From the NCBI RefSeq assembly GCF_004363095.1, contig NZ_SNYO01000010.1, positions 62,001 to 126,000 on the forward strand: a stretch of 64,000 nt of DNA, written 5' to 3'. The DNA comes from Actinomycetospora succinea. Lineage in GTDB: Bacteria > Actinomycetota > Actinomycetes > Mycobacteriales > Pseudonocardiaceae. This document shows, piece by piece, positions 10,535 to 22,954 of the stretch. The position numbers were made by a program, and so were the translations under genes. Each line of letters starts with the position of its first letter. Positions within the stretch are counted from its first letter, which is position 1. The notes below the pieces were generated by a model. That model ran no database searches. It was given only the letters and a program-made list of their open reading frames with translations, and was not told where the DNA came from.

Positions 10535-11314
10535 CTACTGCCCGTTGCGGGTGATCGAGAACGTCGACGTCCGCAGCCCGGTCCCGCCGGTCCAGGGCTC
10601 GAAGCCCGCCTGGACGCTGGTGAGGAACCAGGTCGGCTTGACGACGCCGGCGCGCTGGGCCTCGCGGACGAAGTCGGTCAGGGGCAGGTTCGCGACCGAC
10701 GTGACGGGCGTCTTGCGGACGAACGAGATCACCGGCAGGTCGATGCGGCCGTACCACACCTCCCAGCGCGTCCCGGCCAGCGTGATCTCGTAGTACTTCT
10801 TCCCGATCGGCTGGACCCACGACGTCCGGTTGAGCCAGACCATCATCTCGGCGCCGGTGTTCCGGCCCGTCTGGCCCGCCACGGGGTCGAACCAGACGTC
10901 GTAGGCGGTGTTGTACTGCTGGGTGCCCGTCCCGGTCGGCCTCGAGGTCGTCCAGGTCGAGCGCAGGGTGCCGAGGTCGGAGACCCGGCGCGGGAACGGG
11001 CTCTTCGCGGTGCAGTAGCCGTAGACGCAGCCGCGGTAGATCGACGGGTAGCCCGCGGGCCCGGTGTTGTTGGTGTGCCGGGCCGTGTCGACGGTGAAGC
11101 CGACACCGGTGCTCGCGGCGGTGATGCACTGCTCGGTGCTCGCGCCCCAGCGGTTGTTCTGCACGACGTAGGTCGCGCCGGCGAGCGGGAACGAGCCGAA
11201 CTGGTCGCAGGTCCGGGCGGGTGCCGCGACGCCGCTCCCCGACCCCGTGAGCAGGCCCGTCGCGATCAGCCCGCCGATCACCGCGCCGGCGAGCCACCTC
11301 TGCCGCATCCCCAT
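10535..11314 (-). CDS. Secreted glycoside hydrolase family 12 (endoglucanase/xyloglucanase-like)
   Basis: 259 residues. A Sec signal peptide (MGMRQRWLAGAVIGG, then a hydrophobic core, then VAAPA, cleavage near residue 31) is followed by one GH12 domain. Diagnostic segments: YVVQNNRWG (48-56), a Cys-framed N-terminal strand, PSIYRGCVYGYCT, AYDVWFDP, AEMMVWLN with the probable nucleophile Glu156, and QAGFEPWTGG with the probable acid/base Glu239. It therefore cuts beta-1,4-glucan or xyloglucan outside the cell. No carbohydrate-binding module is attached. It is a monocistronic gene divergent from gnd. Retaining chemistry is inferred from the family. Confidence 0.92.
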   Translation of the reverse strand: MGMRQRWLAGAVIGGLIATGLLTGSGSGVAAPARTCDQFGSFPLAGATYVVQNNRWGASTEQCITAASTGVGFTVDTARHTNNTGPAGYPSIYRGCVYGYCTAKSPFPRRVSDLGTLRSTWTTSRPTGTGTQQYNTAYDVWFDPVAGQTGRNTGAEMMVWLNRTSWVQPIGKKYYEITLAGTRWEVWYGRIDLPVISFVRKTPVTSVANLPLTDFVREAQRAGVVKPTWFLTSVQAGFEPWTGGTGLRTSTFSITRNGQ

Positions 11315-11475
11315 CCGATCCCCCCGAGAGTCGTCGGCGTGTCAACGCGCGGCGGGCCTCGGAGGTGTGTCACCCACTCGGGTCCGTGATCGCCCGGTGA
11401 CCGTGCGAGACGTCATCGACCTGATCACCGATCGGTACTGGTGTGACGGGTGGTCGGGTGGGCACTCTGCACCGC

Positions 11476-12915
11476 GTGAGTGCGAAAGCCGAGATCGGCG
11501 TCAGCGGCCTGGCCACGATGGGGCGCAACCTCGCCCGCAACCTCGCCCGCCACGGGCACGTCGTCGCGGTGCACAACCGCAGCGCGCAGCGGATGCGGGA
11601 GCTCGTGGAGAACTTCTCCGACGAGGGCACCTTCGTCGGGGCCGAGTCCGCGCAGGACTTCGTCGACGCCCTGGAGCGTCCGCGCCGGATCGTGCTGATG
11701 GTCCCGGCCGGGGCGGCGACCGACGCGGTGATCGACGAGTTCGTCCCGCTCCTCGACCAGGGCGACGTCATCATCGACGCCGGGAACGCGCACTTCCTCG
11801 ACACCCGCCGCCGCGAGAAGGCGCTGTCGGAGAAGGGCCTGAACTTCGTCGGCATGGGCGTCTCGGGCGGCGAGGAGGGCGCCCTCAACGGGCCGTCGAT
11901 CATGCCCGGCGGGCCGAAGGAGGCCTACGACGCGCTGGGCCCGCTGCTCGAGGACATCGCCGCGAAGGTCGACGGCGAGCCGTGCTGCACCCACATCGGC
12001 GCCGACGGCGCGGGCCACTTCGTCAAGATGGTCCACAACGGCATCGAGTACGCCGACATGCAGCTCATCGCCGAGGCCTACGACCTGCTGCGCAAGGGCC
12101 TCGACCTCTCCCCCTCCGCGATCGCCGACACCTTCCGCCAGTGGAACGCCGGCCGCCTCGACTCCTACCTCATGGAGATCTCCTCCGAGGTGCTCTCCCA
12201 CGTCGACGCGGACACGGGGAAGCCGTTCGTCGACGTCGTGGCCGACGAGGCCGAGCAGAAGGGCACCGGGCGCTGGACCGTGCAGGGCGCGCTCGAGCTG
12301 GGGGTGCCGGTCACCGGCATCGGCGAGGCGGTCTTCTCGCGCTCGCTGTCGGGCCACCGCGACCTGCGCGACGCCGCCCGCGACCTGCCCGGCACGTCCG
12401 GGGCCGTGCTCGAGGGTGCCGCGGCCGAGGGCTTCGCCGACGACATCGAGCAGGCGCTCTACGCGTCCAAGATCGTCGCCTACGCCCAGGGCTTCAACCA
12501 GATCCAGGCCGGCGCCGCCGAGTACGACTGGTCGATCGACCTCGGCGCCGTGGCCTCGATCTGGCGCGGCGGCTGCATCATCCGCGCCCGCTTCCTCGAC
12601 GAGATCACCGCCGCGTACCGCCGCGACCCCGAGCTGCCGACGCTGCTGACCGACACCTCGTTCCGCGAGGCCCTCGCCGGCGCGCAGGACGCGTGGCGGC
12701 GCGTGGTCTCGGTGGCCGCCCAGCTCGGCATCCCGGCGCCCGGCTTCTCCACCGCGCTCGCCTACTACGACGCGCTGCGCTCGGAGCGGCTGCCGGCGGC
12801 GCTGATCCAGGGCCAGCGCGACTTCTTCGGCGCCCACACCTACCGGCGCACCGACCGTCCCGGCGTCTACCACACGCGCTGGGCCGAGGAGGGGCGTCCG
12901 CAGGAGGAGCGCTGA
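11476..12915 (+). CDS. gnd: 6-phosphogluconate dehydrogenase, decarboxylating
   Basis: 479 residues, the long homodimeric form of the oxidative pentose phosphate pathway. The NADP-binding N-terminus is EIGVSGLATMGRNLARNLARHG, followed by the catalytic region VSGGEEGALNGPSIMPGG, KMVHNGIEYADMQLIAEAYD, and the C-terminal KGTGRWTVQGALELGVP. The GTG at 11476 fits the family N-terminus and lies 7 nt after a CACTCT hexamer, suggesting a leaderless start. A GTG at 11443 would add 11 non-conserved residues. It converges with the YrhK-like gene, with 4 nt between stops. Confidence 0.96.
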   Translation: MSAKAEIGVSGLATMGRNLARNLARHGHVVAVHNRSAQRMRELVENFSDEGTFVGAESAQDFVDALERPRRIVLMVPAGAATDAVIDEFVPLLDQGDVIIDAGNAHFLDTRRREKALSEKGLNFVGMGVSGGEEGALNGPSIMPGGPKEAYDALGPLLEDIAAKVDGEPCCTHIGADGAGHFVKMVHNGIEYADMQLIAEAYDLLRKGLDLSPSAIADTFRQWNAGRLDSYLMEISSEVLSHVDADTGKPFVDVVADEAEQKGTGRWTVQGALELGVPVTGIGEAVFSRSLSGHRDLRDAARDLPGTSGAVLEGAAAEGFADDIEQALYASKIVAYAQGFNQIQAGAAEYDWSIDLGAVASIWRGGCIIRARFLDEITAAYRRDPELPTLLTDTSFREALAGAQDAWRRVVSVAAQLGIPAPGFSTALAYYDALRSERLPAALIQGQRDFFGAHTYRRTDRPGVYHTRWAEEGRPQEER

Positions 12916-12919
12916 GCAG

Positions 12920-13213
12920 TCAGGTCGCGCGGTTCCGCTCGGCGGCGGCCGCGACCTCCACCGCCACCCGGGCGACCTCCTTCTCGCGCTGCTTCGCCTC
13001 GTAGCGCGCCATGATCTCGCCGATGACGCCGATCAGCATGCCCCACGACGCGACGACGAACAGCCAGGTGCCGGCCCGGGTGAGCGTCGGGCTGAGGAAG
13101 AACAGGCTGCCGACGACGAAGGCGAAGTTGCCGAACAGGGCCACGCCCAGGTGGACCCAGGGATAGTCGTGGGCGGACCGGCGGATGTTGCGGATGTAGA
13201 TCAGCAGCAGCAT
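12920..13213 (-). CDS. YrhK-like small membrane protein
   Basis: 97 residues from the ATG at 13213. There are two hydrophobic helices (VHLGVALFGNFAFVVGSLFFL and GTWLFVVASWGMLIGVIGEIM) with the FVVGSLFF and GTWLFVVAS pattern of YrhK-domain proteins. A charged, probably helical tail (RYEAKQREKEVARVAVEVAAAAERNR) follows. Function unknown. It is divergent from dedA, 126 nt away, and convergent with gnd. A longer upstream reading exists but shows no domain and is rejected. Confidence 0.75.
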   Translation of the reverse strand: MLLLIYIRNIRRSAHDYPWVHLGVALFGNFAFVVGSLFFLSPTLTRAGTWLFVVASWGMLIGVIGEIMARYEAKQREKEVARVAVEVAAAAERNRAT

Positions 13214-13339
13214 CCACCGAGGGTCGACCCGCCGGGCGGACGGCGGGTCACCCGCGGGGAATGAAGAGGTGCTGGCCCGAAACGGACGAATCACACCCCT
13301 GCGCGGGAGAATGATCGCCGTCCCGTTCGTTCCCCTCCC

Positions 13340-14059
13340 ATGCCGACGCTCCTCCCCGCGATCAGCGCCGCCGCTCCCCCGGCACCTCCCGCTCCCCCGA
13401 CGGACTCCGGGCTCGCCGGCTGGGCCACCGACCTCATGTCGTCGTTCGGGGCGCCCGGTGCCGGGCTGATCGTCGCGCTCGAGAACCTGTTCCCGCCGAT
13501 CCCGAGCGAGATCATCCTGCCGCTCGCCGGGTTCGCGGCCGGGCGCGGCGAGTTCTCGCTGGTCTCGGCCATCGTGTGGACGACGGCGGGCTCCGTGGTC
13601 GGCGCCGTCGCGCTCTACCTCATCGGCATGCTGGCCTCGGACGCCTGGCTGCGCCGCACGCTCGCCCGCATGCCGCTGGTCCACGAGCGCGACGTGGTCA
13701 AGGCCGAACAGTGGTTCGACCGCAACGGGCGCATGGCCGTCTTCGTCGGCCGGATGATCCCGGGGGTGCGCTCGTTCGTGTCGATCCCCGCCGGGCAGCG
13801 CCGCATGCCGTGGTGGGAGTTCGTCGGGCTCACGGCGCTCGGCAGCCTGATCTGGAACAGCGTGTTCGTCGGCGGCGGCTACGCGCTGGGGTCGCGGTGG
13901 CACCTCGTCGAGCGGTACGCCGGGGTGTTCCAGACGGTCGTGATCATCGTCCTCGGCGCCCTCGTGGTGACCATGCTGATCCGGCGCTACCGACGCCACC
14001 GCGAGGTCAAGAAGATGGAGGCGCCGACCCAGGTGATCGAGCGCCCCACCTTCTGGTGA
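13340..14059 (+). CDS. DedA-family membrane protein
   Basis: 239 residues. An Ala/Pro-rich N-terminus precedes the SNARE-associated/DedA core: LENLFPPIPSEIILPLAGFAAG, then GSVVGAVALYLIGMLASD, then FVGRMIPGVRSFVSIPAGQRRMPWWEF with the conserved glycine-arginine pair, and a final helix VVIIVLGALVVTMLIRRYRR. DedA proteins are thought to translocate or scramble lipids such as undecaprenyl phosphate or phosphatidylethanolamine. Which lipid applies here cannot be told. The ATG at 13340 has a weak ribosome site. It is convergent with typA, 4 nt between stops. Confidence 0.92.
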   Translation: MPTLLPAISAAAPPAPPAPPTDSGLAGWATDLMSSFGAPGAGLIVALENLFPPIPSEIILPLAGFAAGRGEFSLVSAIVWTTAGSVVGAVALYLIGMLASDAWLRRTLARMPLVHERDVVKAEQWFDRNGRMAVFVGRMIPGVRSFVSIPAGQRRMPWWEFVGLTALGSLIWNSVFVGGGYALGSRWHLVERYAGVFQTVVIIVLGALVVTMLIRRYRRHREVKKMEAPTQVIERPTFW

Positions 14060-14063
14060 CGAT

Positions 14064-15977
<1,914 letters not shown>

Positions 15978-16020
15978 GCAGGAACTCCAGCCGGAAAAGG
16001 GAGTGGACGTCCCCTCCAGG

Positions 16021-17019
16021 TTACGGGGCGTGATCTGCCGCACCGCCGCCGACCGGGGTGTCCCCCACCACGTCGGCCGCGACGACCTCCCCGATGCGGG
16101 GTGCGAGCTTGGCCAGGTTGTCACCCCAGACGACGTGGACCGCCCCCGTGCGGGCCCGGTGGACCCCGTCGCCGGCGCCCCGCATCGGGGTGCAGCGCAG
16201 CTCGTCGACCGGCGTCGGGTCGAGGTGGGGCAGCAGGCGGCGGACGTGGTCGACGATCGCTTCGCGCGAGCGGCGGGCGACCTCGTCGGCGCCCAGCTCC
16301 CAGGCGGTGTCGGCGTCGGGCAGGTGCCCGCCGACCGCCCAGTGCCCGGAGCGCGTGCGGTGCTGGTAGGTGCTGGCGAGGGGGTGGGCGGGGAGATCAT
16401 CGCCGCGGGCGTCGAGGTGACAGGCCTGGTCGGCGGGGCCGGCGAACGTGAAGCGGGCGTGGTGCTCGAGCTCGGCGGGGACGTCGACGCCGAGGGGCCG
16501 CACCAGGTCCGGCGTGCCGGCGCCCGCGGCGACGACGACGGCGTCGGGCCGGTCGGTGGTCCCGTCGGCGAGGTGGAGGGTGGCGTCGGGGTCGATCGTC
16601 TCGACGGTCTGTTGCTCGGGCTGGACGGCGGCGGTGAGGAACGCCCCGGCGGCGACCAGGTCCAGCACGCCGCCGGCCGGGTCGTACAGCACGCCGTCGA
16701 CCACGCGGTGGATCGCGCCGGCCGCGGTCATCGCCGCCGACCAGGCGGGCACCCGTGGCCCGCTGACCTTGGCCCGCTCGCCGCCGACGAGCGTGCGGCC
16801 CGCGGTGATCGACCAGTCGTCCCAGAGCTCCGAGGCGCGCCGGGCCTCGGCGACGAGCCCGGCGTCGCCGTGGGCCACGCGGAAGATGCGCGTGTCGCCC
16901 GCCGAGCGGGCCCCCATCGGCGCGCCGGCGTCGAGGCACCGCACCGTGGCACCTGACGTGATCAGCTGGTACGCCGTCGCGAGCCCGACGATGCCCGCCC
17001 CGACCACGACCACCCGCAT
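16021..17019 (-). CDS. FAD-dependent oxidoreductase, DAO/sarcosine oxidase-like
   Basis: 332 residues. The Rossmann dinucleotide motif VVVVGAGIVGLATAYQLITSG comes first, followed by the FAD-linked helix region GARSAGDTRIFRVAHGDAGLV. Further features are VVVAAGAGTPDLVRPLG and, near the C-terminus, GDGVHRARTGAVHVVWGDNLAKLAPRIGEVVA. This is the D-amino-acid oxidase/monomeric sarcosine oxidase fold; the substrate is probably a secondary or N-methyl amine, but this is unproven. The ATG at 17019 is preferred over a GTG at 17025 because CACCCT lies 7 nt before it, like other leaderless starts here. It is 43 nt upstream of typA. Confidence 0.85.
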   Translation of the reverse strand: MRVVVVGAGIVGLATAYQLITSGATVRCLDAGAPMGARSAGDTRIFRVAHGDAGLVAEARRASELWDDWSITAGRTLVGGERAKVSGPRVPAWSAAMTAAGAIHRVVDGVLYDPAGGVLDLVAAGAFLTAAVQPEQQTVETIDPDATLHLADGTTDRPDAVVVAAGAGTPDLVRPLGVDVPAELEHHARFTFAGPADQACHLDARGDDLPAHPLASTYQHRTRSGHWAVGGHLPDADTAWELGADEVARRSREAIVDHVRRLLPHLDPTPVDELRCTPMRGAGDGVHRARTGAVHVVWGDNLAKLAPRIGEVVAADVVGDTPVGGGAADHAP

Positions 17020-17076
17020 GAACACCAGGGTGGCACCCCGAGCCGCCGGGCCGCAGCGAGGCCCAGCATCGAGGTC

Positions 17077-17286
17077 ATGAGGATCGTGGTGTGGGTTCTG
17101 GTGGGTATCGGCGCGCTCGTGGTCATCGGCGGGGTCGTCTGGCCGCTCGTGCAGTGGCTCTTCGGCGCGCTGCTCTGGCTCGTGCCGGTGGCGCTCGTCG
17201 TCGGCGGCGGGATCTGGCTGGCGAAGCGGTCGCGCTCTGACAAGGCGGTGGACGGCGCGCCGGGCACGCCGCAGCAGCTGTCCTGA
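17077..17286 (+). CDS. Small membrane protein, unrecognised
   Basis: 69 residues: a first helix IVVWVLVGIGALVVIGGVVWPLV, a second helix GALLWLVPVALVVGGGIWLA, then a basic and polar tail KRSRSDKAVDGAPG. The composition and two clear transmembrane helices support a real gene. GAGGTC lies just before the ATG. Its stop is 3 nt from the convergent SCO6745-family stop. No function can be assigned. Confidence 0.6.
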   Translation: MRIVVWVLVGIGALVVIGGVVWPLVQWLFGALLWLVPVALVVGGGIWLAKRSRSDKAVDGAPGTPQQLS

Positions 17287-17289
17287 CGG

Positions 17290-18189
17290 TCAGCCCTGCT
17301 GGTGGCGGGGCGACTTCTTCGCGAAGACGCCCTCGACAGCGAACGCCGGGAGGACCGCCTTCGAGAGCGGCTTCGAGATCTCGGTGAGCCGGGCGACCCC
17401 GTCGGCGCCGAGCCGGCGCCAGGGGCCGAGCGACATGCGCGTCGTGTGGTCCTCGATCTCGCGGCGCAGCGCCTCGCCGTCCGCGGTGAGGGCGTCGCCC
17501 TCCATGAGGCCGCGCTCGGCGAGGGCCGCCTTGGCGTCGGCCCACTGCTCCGGCGACCAGCCGCGGCTCTGCTGGGCGAACGCGACCGTGAAGCCCGTGC
17601 CCGTGGCGACGTGGGTGACCAGGGCCTCGATGCCGGAGAGACCGGCCGAGACCAGGGCGTGCAGGTGCGCGTCACCGCGGTGCTCGCGCAGCAGCGTCAC
17701 CGCGTGCCAGAGGTCGAGGTGGGGCTCGTCGGGCCAGGGCAGGTCGGCGTGGCCGGCGTAGAGCGGGCGGTCCTCGGGCGTCGCGCCCTCGCAGGCGCGG
17801 CGGGCGAGCTCGGCGGACTCCCGGACCGCCGGCGACGACACCTCGTCGCCGAGGAAGCGGCGCAGGGCACCGTCGGCCGCGCGCAGGCGGGCGTTGACGA
17901 CGTCGCCGGGCGAGGCGCTCGCCCACACCGACGGCACCGACCGGGCGATCAGCGCCGGGTTGAAGTTGAAGAACGTCGCGGCGACCAGTCCGGGGCCGAC
18001 CGCGCCCATCGGGGCGGAGCGCTGCGCGAAGTACTGGTCGCGGGGGCGGACGCCTAGTTCCTTGAGCTCCTCCCCGATCTCGGGCACGAAGTAGATCATC
18101 GAGTGCAGGGGCTCGAGGCGCTTCGCGAGCGCGGCGGCGTCGGCGGCGATGGTCACGTCATCGGTGCTGGGGGCGGCCACGGGACTCAC
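17290..18189 (-). CDS. SCO6745-family protein (helical, winged-helix-like, function unknown)
   Basis: 299 residues from the GTG at 18189. It is mostly alpha-helical, with a family-typical opening (LAKRLEPLHSMIYFVPEIGEELKELG), the segment AQRSAPMGAVGPGLVAATFFNF, and a C-terminal half carrying GWSPEQWADAKAALAERGLMEGDALTADGEALRREIEDHTT. That half reads like the winged-helix domain of MarR-type proteins. Widespread in actinobacteria; role unknown. A GTG-type start at 18225 would overlap the divergent lipase start codon, so the internal GTG is preferred. Confidence 0.75.
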   Translation of the reverse strand: MSPVAAPSTDDVTIAADAAALAKRLEPLHSMIYFVPEIGEELKELGVRPRDQYFAQRSAPMGAVGPGLVAATFFNFNPALIARSVPSVWASASPGDVVNARLRAADGALRRFLGDEVSSPAVRESAELARRACEGATPEDRPLYAGHADLPWPDEPHLDLWHAVTLLREHRGDAHLHALVSAGLSGIEALVTHVATGTGFTVAFAQQSRGWSPEQWADAKAALAERGLMEGDALTADGEALRREIEDHTTRMSLGPWRRLGADGVARLTEISKPLSKAVLPAFAVEGVFAKKSPRHQQG

Positions 18190-18223
18190 CGTCTCACGAC
18201 CCGTCCCGGGCACACTGGGGGCC

Positions 18224-19066
18224 ATGGCGTTCCGGCGGGGGTCCTGGCCCGAACGGGCCCCGCTCGGCGGGCTGGCACCGCGCCGGCGGGTCTTCGTGCT
18301 CGCCCTGCTCGCGGTGGCGGCCGTCGTCGCGGTGCTCGTGGGCGTCGGTGTGGCCCAGGAGTACCGGGTCCCGCCGCGCGCCGACCCCGACGTGCCGGGG
18401 GCGGTCGTGCTCGTCCCGGGCTACGGCGGCAACCGCGCGGCGTTCATCGGGCTCACCGAGCGGCTGCGGACCGAGGGGCGGCGCGCGGTGATCGTCGAGC
18501 TCCCGTCGGGCGGGACCGGTGACCTCGTGGCCCAGGGCGCCGCGATCGACGACACCGTGCGCGGGCTCCTCGACGACGGCGAGCCGTCCGTGGACGTCGT
18601 CGGCTACTCGGCGGGCGGGGTCGCCACCCGCGTCTACCTCGACCGCGGCCGCACCGCGCCCGCCGTGCGACGGGTCGTGACCCTCGGGTCGCCGCTGCGG
18701 GGCGCGGAGCTGGCGGCGGCCGGCGGCGCGCTGGTGCCGGGCGCGTGCCCGCGGGCGTGCCAGCAGCTCGCTCCCGGGAGCGCGCTGCTCAGCGGGCTCG
18801 CGACCGCCCCGCCGGACCTGCCGTGGGTGTCGCTGTGGACCGCCGACGACGAGACGGTGACGCCGCCCGAGTCCGCCGAGCTGCCCGGCACGGACGCCAT
18901 CCGGCTCCAGGACGTGTGCTCCGACGCGACGATCGTCCACTCGCGGCTGCCGAGCGACCCGCTCGCCGTCGGGCTGGTGCTGCGCGCCCTGGGCACCGGT
19001 CCGCTGCCGACCGCCGACCCGGACCAATGCGACGCCTTGCGGTCCGAGGGCGAGTCGGGGGCCTAG
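18224..19066 (+). CDS. Membrane-anchored or secreted alpha/beta hydrolase (lipase-like)
   Basis: 280 residues. The basic N-terminus MAFRRGSWPERAPLGG leads into a hydrophobic helix (VFVLALLAVAAVVAVLVGVGVA), so the catalytic domain is outside the membrane. The fold follows as VVLVPGYGGNRAAFIGL, the nucleophile elbow VVGYSAGGVATRVYL (Ser in GYSAGG), TLGSPLRG, an Asp-containing WVSLWTADDETVTPPESAEL and a late His in ATIVHSRLPSDP. It resembles actinobacterial triacylglycerol lipases/EstA-type enzymes. Four Cys in PGACPRACQQL and VCSD may form disulfides. CACACT lies 7 nt before the ATG. Confidence 0.85.
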   Translation: MAFRRGSWPERAPLGGLAPRRRVFVLALLAVAAVVAVLVGVGVAQEYRVPPRADPDVPGAVVLVPGYGGNRAAFIGLTERLRTEGRRAVIVELPSGGTGDLVAQGAAIDDTVRGLLDDGEPSVDVVGYSAGGVATRVYLDRGRTAPAVRRVVTLGSPLRGAELAAAGGALVPGACPRACQQLAPGSALLSGLATAPPDLPWVSLWTADDETVTPPESAELPGTDAIRLQDVCSDATIVHSRLPSDPLAVGLVLRALGTGPLPTADPDQCDALRSEGESGA

Positions 19067-19069
19067 GTT
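19064..19069 (+). promoter_or_regulatory. Probable leaderless promoter -10 of the DUF1330 gene
   Basis: TAGGTT overlaps the TAG stop of the lipase-like gene and lies 7 nt before the GTG at 19077. There is no ribosome site in the gap. Confidence 0.45.
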
Positions 19070-19076
19070 CGCGGGC

Positions 19077-19370
19077 GTGCCCCGCGCGTACTGGATCAAC
19101 ACGTTCACGGCGATCCACGACACCGAGAAGCTCGCCGCCTACGTCGAGCTCGCCGGCCCGGCGATGCTCGCGGGCGGCGGGCGTTTCCTCGCGCGTGGGG
19201 AACCGGCCGCGGTGCTCGAGGGCGGCGAGGTCCCGCGGGTCACGGTCGTCGAGTTCCCGTCGGTGGACGCGGCCGTCGCCGCGTACCACTCGCCCGCCTA
19301 CCAGCGCGCCCTCGAGGCGCTGGGCGACGGCGCGACGCGGGAGATCCGGATCGTGAACGGGGTCGAGTAG
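19077..19370 (+). CDS. DUF1330 domain protein
   Basis: 97 residues with the ferredoxin-like DUF1330 pattern: YWINTFTAIHDTEKLAAYVELAGPAMLAGGGRFLARG, then VTVVEFPSVDAAVAAYHSPAYQRAL and a final IRIVNGVE. Enzymatic role unknown; relatives are small dimeric alpha-beta barrels. The GTG at 19077 is the only start that keeps the conserved first strand. It follows the lipase-like gene with a 10-nt gap and has its own possible -10 inside that gene's stop. Confidence 0.88.
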   Translation: MPRAYWINTFTAIHDTEKLAAYVELAGPAMLAGGGRFLARGEPAAVLEGGEVPRVTVVEFPSVDAAVAAYHSPAYQRALEALGDGATREIRIVNGVE

Positions 19371-19374
19371 CGCG

Positions 19375-21741
<2,367 letters not shown>

Positions 21742-21860
21742 GGAACAGACGCTAGCCCCGACCCCCGACAGTCCCAGACGATCAAGAACCGCAGGTCAGA
21801 GCCCCGATCCGGCCTCGGCGTGTCGCGCCATTCGAGCTGGTGGCGATCCTGACGTTCAAC

Positions 21861-21935
21861 GCCAGCGTGGCCGCCACGCTGACACACCCCGAGACACGCC
21901 AGCGATGCCGCATCGCTCGCACACCCCGGGGCTCG
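21861..21935. repeat. Two tandem 37-nt hairpin units with compensatory stem changes
   Basis: Unit 1 (21861-21897) and unit 2 (21898-21935) share GCCAGCG..GCCGC..CGCT..CACACCCCG. Unit 1 has the stem AGCGTGG-CCG-CCACGCT, unit 2 AGCGATG-CCG-CATCGCT. The stem differs at two positions on both sides, keeping the pairing. They lie downstream of the ABC permease gene, so they may terminate transcription or be REP-like elements. The rest of the 205-nt gap (21742-21946) shows no gene. Confidence 0.65.
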
Positions 21936-21946
21936 ACAGCCGCTAG

Positions 21947-22954
21947 CTAACTCGTCACGTCCTTCGTCGTGAAGTTCGCCCACGCCGCGAGCATGAGCAC
22001 CACGACGTAGCCGGCCTGGAGCCACAGGCCCGCCGTGATGTCGCGCAGGAAGATCGGGTCGCGGAAGAAGTCGACCCACGCCAGCCAGTACCGGGTCGGC
22101 AGGTACGGGGTCACGGACGCCGCGGCGTCCAGGCTGACCAGCACCTGGCTCGTGATCAGCGCCGCCAGGGCGCCAAGGGTGGCGCCGAGCGAGGACGTCG
22201 TGATCGTCGAGAGGAACAGCGCGATCGCCGCGACGCCGAGCATCGACACCGTCACGTAGCCCATCGCGCCGAGCAGGCGGGCGGCCAGGTCGGCGGGCGA
22301 GAGCGCCTCGCCCGACAGCGACGACACCGAGGCCTGCGCGCGCTCCCGGGCCGCGTCGGGGTCGACGGCGGTGGCGTCGCCGGTGTCGGCGCCGGGTCGT
22401 TGCGCCTGCCCGCCGGACGCGGCCGCGGAACCCCCGACCTGCCCGCCCGCCGGCGCCGCCTCCGGTCCGGTGCCCGCGACGGCGTCGTCGCCGCCGGTGA
22501 CCTCCGGCAGCGCGCGGACCACGGCCACCGGGTCGCCCGCCCCGAACAGCGACACCCCGACCACGTACGACGAGCCCGCCACCGCGAGCACCGACCCCAC
22601 GACGAACACCACGACCGCGACGAGCTTGGCGACGAGCAGCGACGTCCGCCGCACCGGGCGCACCAGCAGGTAGCGCAACGTGCCCTGCGACGACTCCCCC
22701 GCCACCGAGTCGCCCGCGATCACCGCCACCGCGACCGGCAGGAAGATCGGCAGCACCAGCGCCAGCGCGGCCGCGGGGTACAGCGAGCCCGACTGCAGCA
22801 CTGCCGACAGGAACGCCGCGCCCTGCCCGGGCGGCGGCGAGATCCGGGTCGTGGCGAGGAAGACCGCCACGATCGTCGGCAGCAGGCACAACAGGCCGAC
22901 CGCCACCCACGTGCGGGGGCGGCGGACGAGCTTCTGCAGCTCGACACCGATCAC
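21947..22954 (-). CDS. ABC-2 type transporter permease
   Basis: 335 residues. The N-terminus (VIGVELQKLVRRPRTWVAVGLL) is a cytoplasmic segment leading into helix 1. Further hydrophobic segments are AAALALVLPIFLPVAVAVIAGD, LLVAKLVAVVVFVVGSVLAVAG, YVTVSMLGVAAIALFLSTITTS, LGATLGALAALITSQVL and the last, LWLQAGYVVVLMLAAWANF. SVAGESSQGTLRYLLVRPVRR is the ABC-2 elbow/coupling motif. A long Gly/Ala/Asp-rich external loop of ~100 residues lies between helices 3 and 4. It ends in ..FTTKDVTS, like the permease at 29380. The GTG start overlaps the ATPase stop (GTGA). Confidence 0.9.
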   Translation of the reverse strand: MIGVELQKLVRRPRTWVAVGLLCLLPTIVAVFLATTRISPPPGQGAAFLSAVLQSGSLYPAAALALVLPIFLPVAVAVIAGDSVAGESSQGTLRYLLVRPVRRTSLLVAKLVAVVVFVVGSVLAVAGSSYVVGVSLFGAGDPVAVVRALPEVTGGDDAVAGTGPEAAPAGGQVGGSAAASGGQAQRPGADTGDATAVDPDAARERAQASVSSLSGEALSPADLAARLLGAMGYVTVSMLGVAAIALFLSTITTSSLGATLGALAALITSQVLVSLDAAASVTPYLPTRYWLAWVDFFRDPIFLRDITAGLWLQAGYVVVLMLAAWANFTTKDVTS

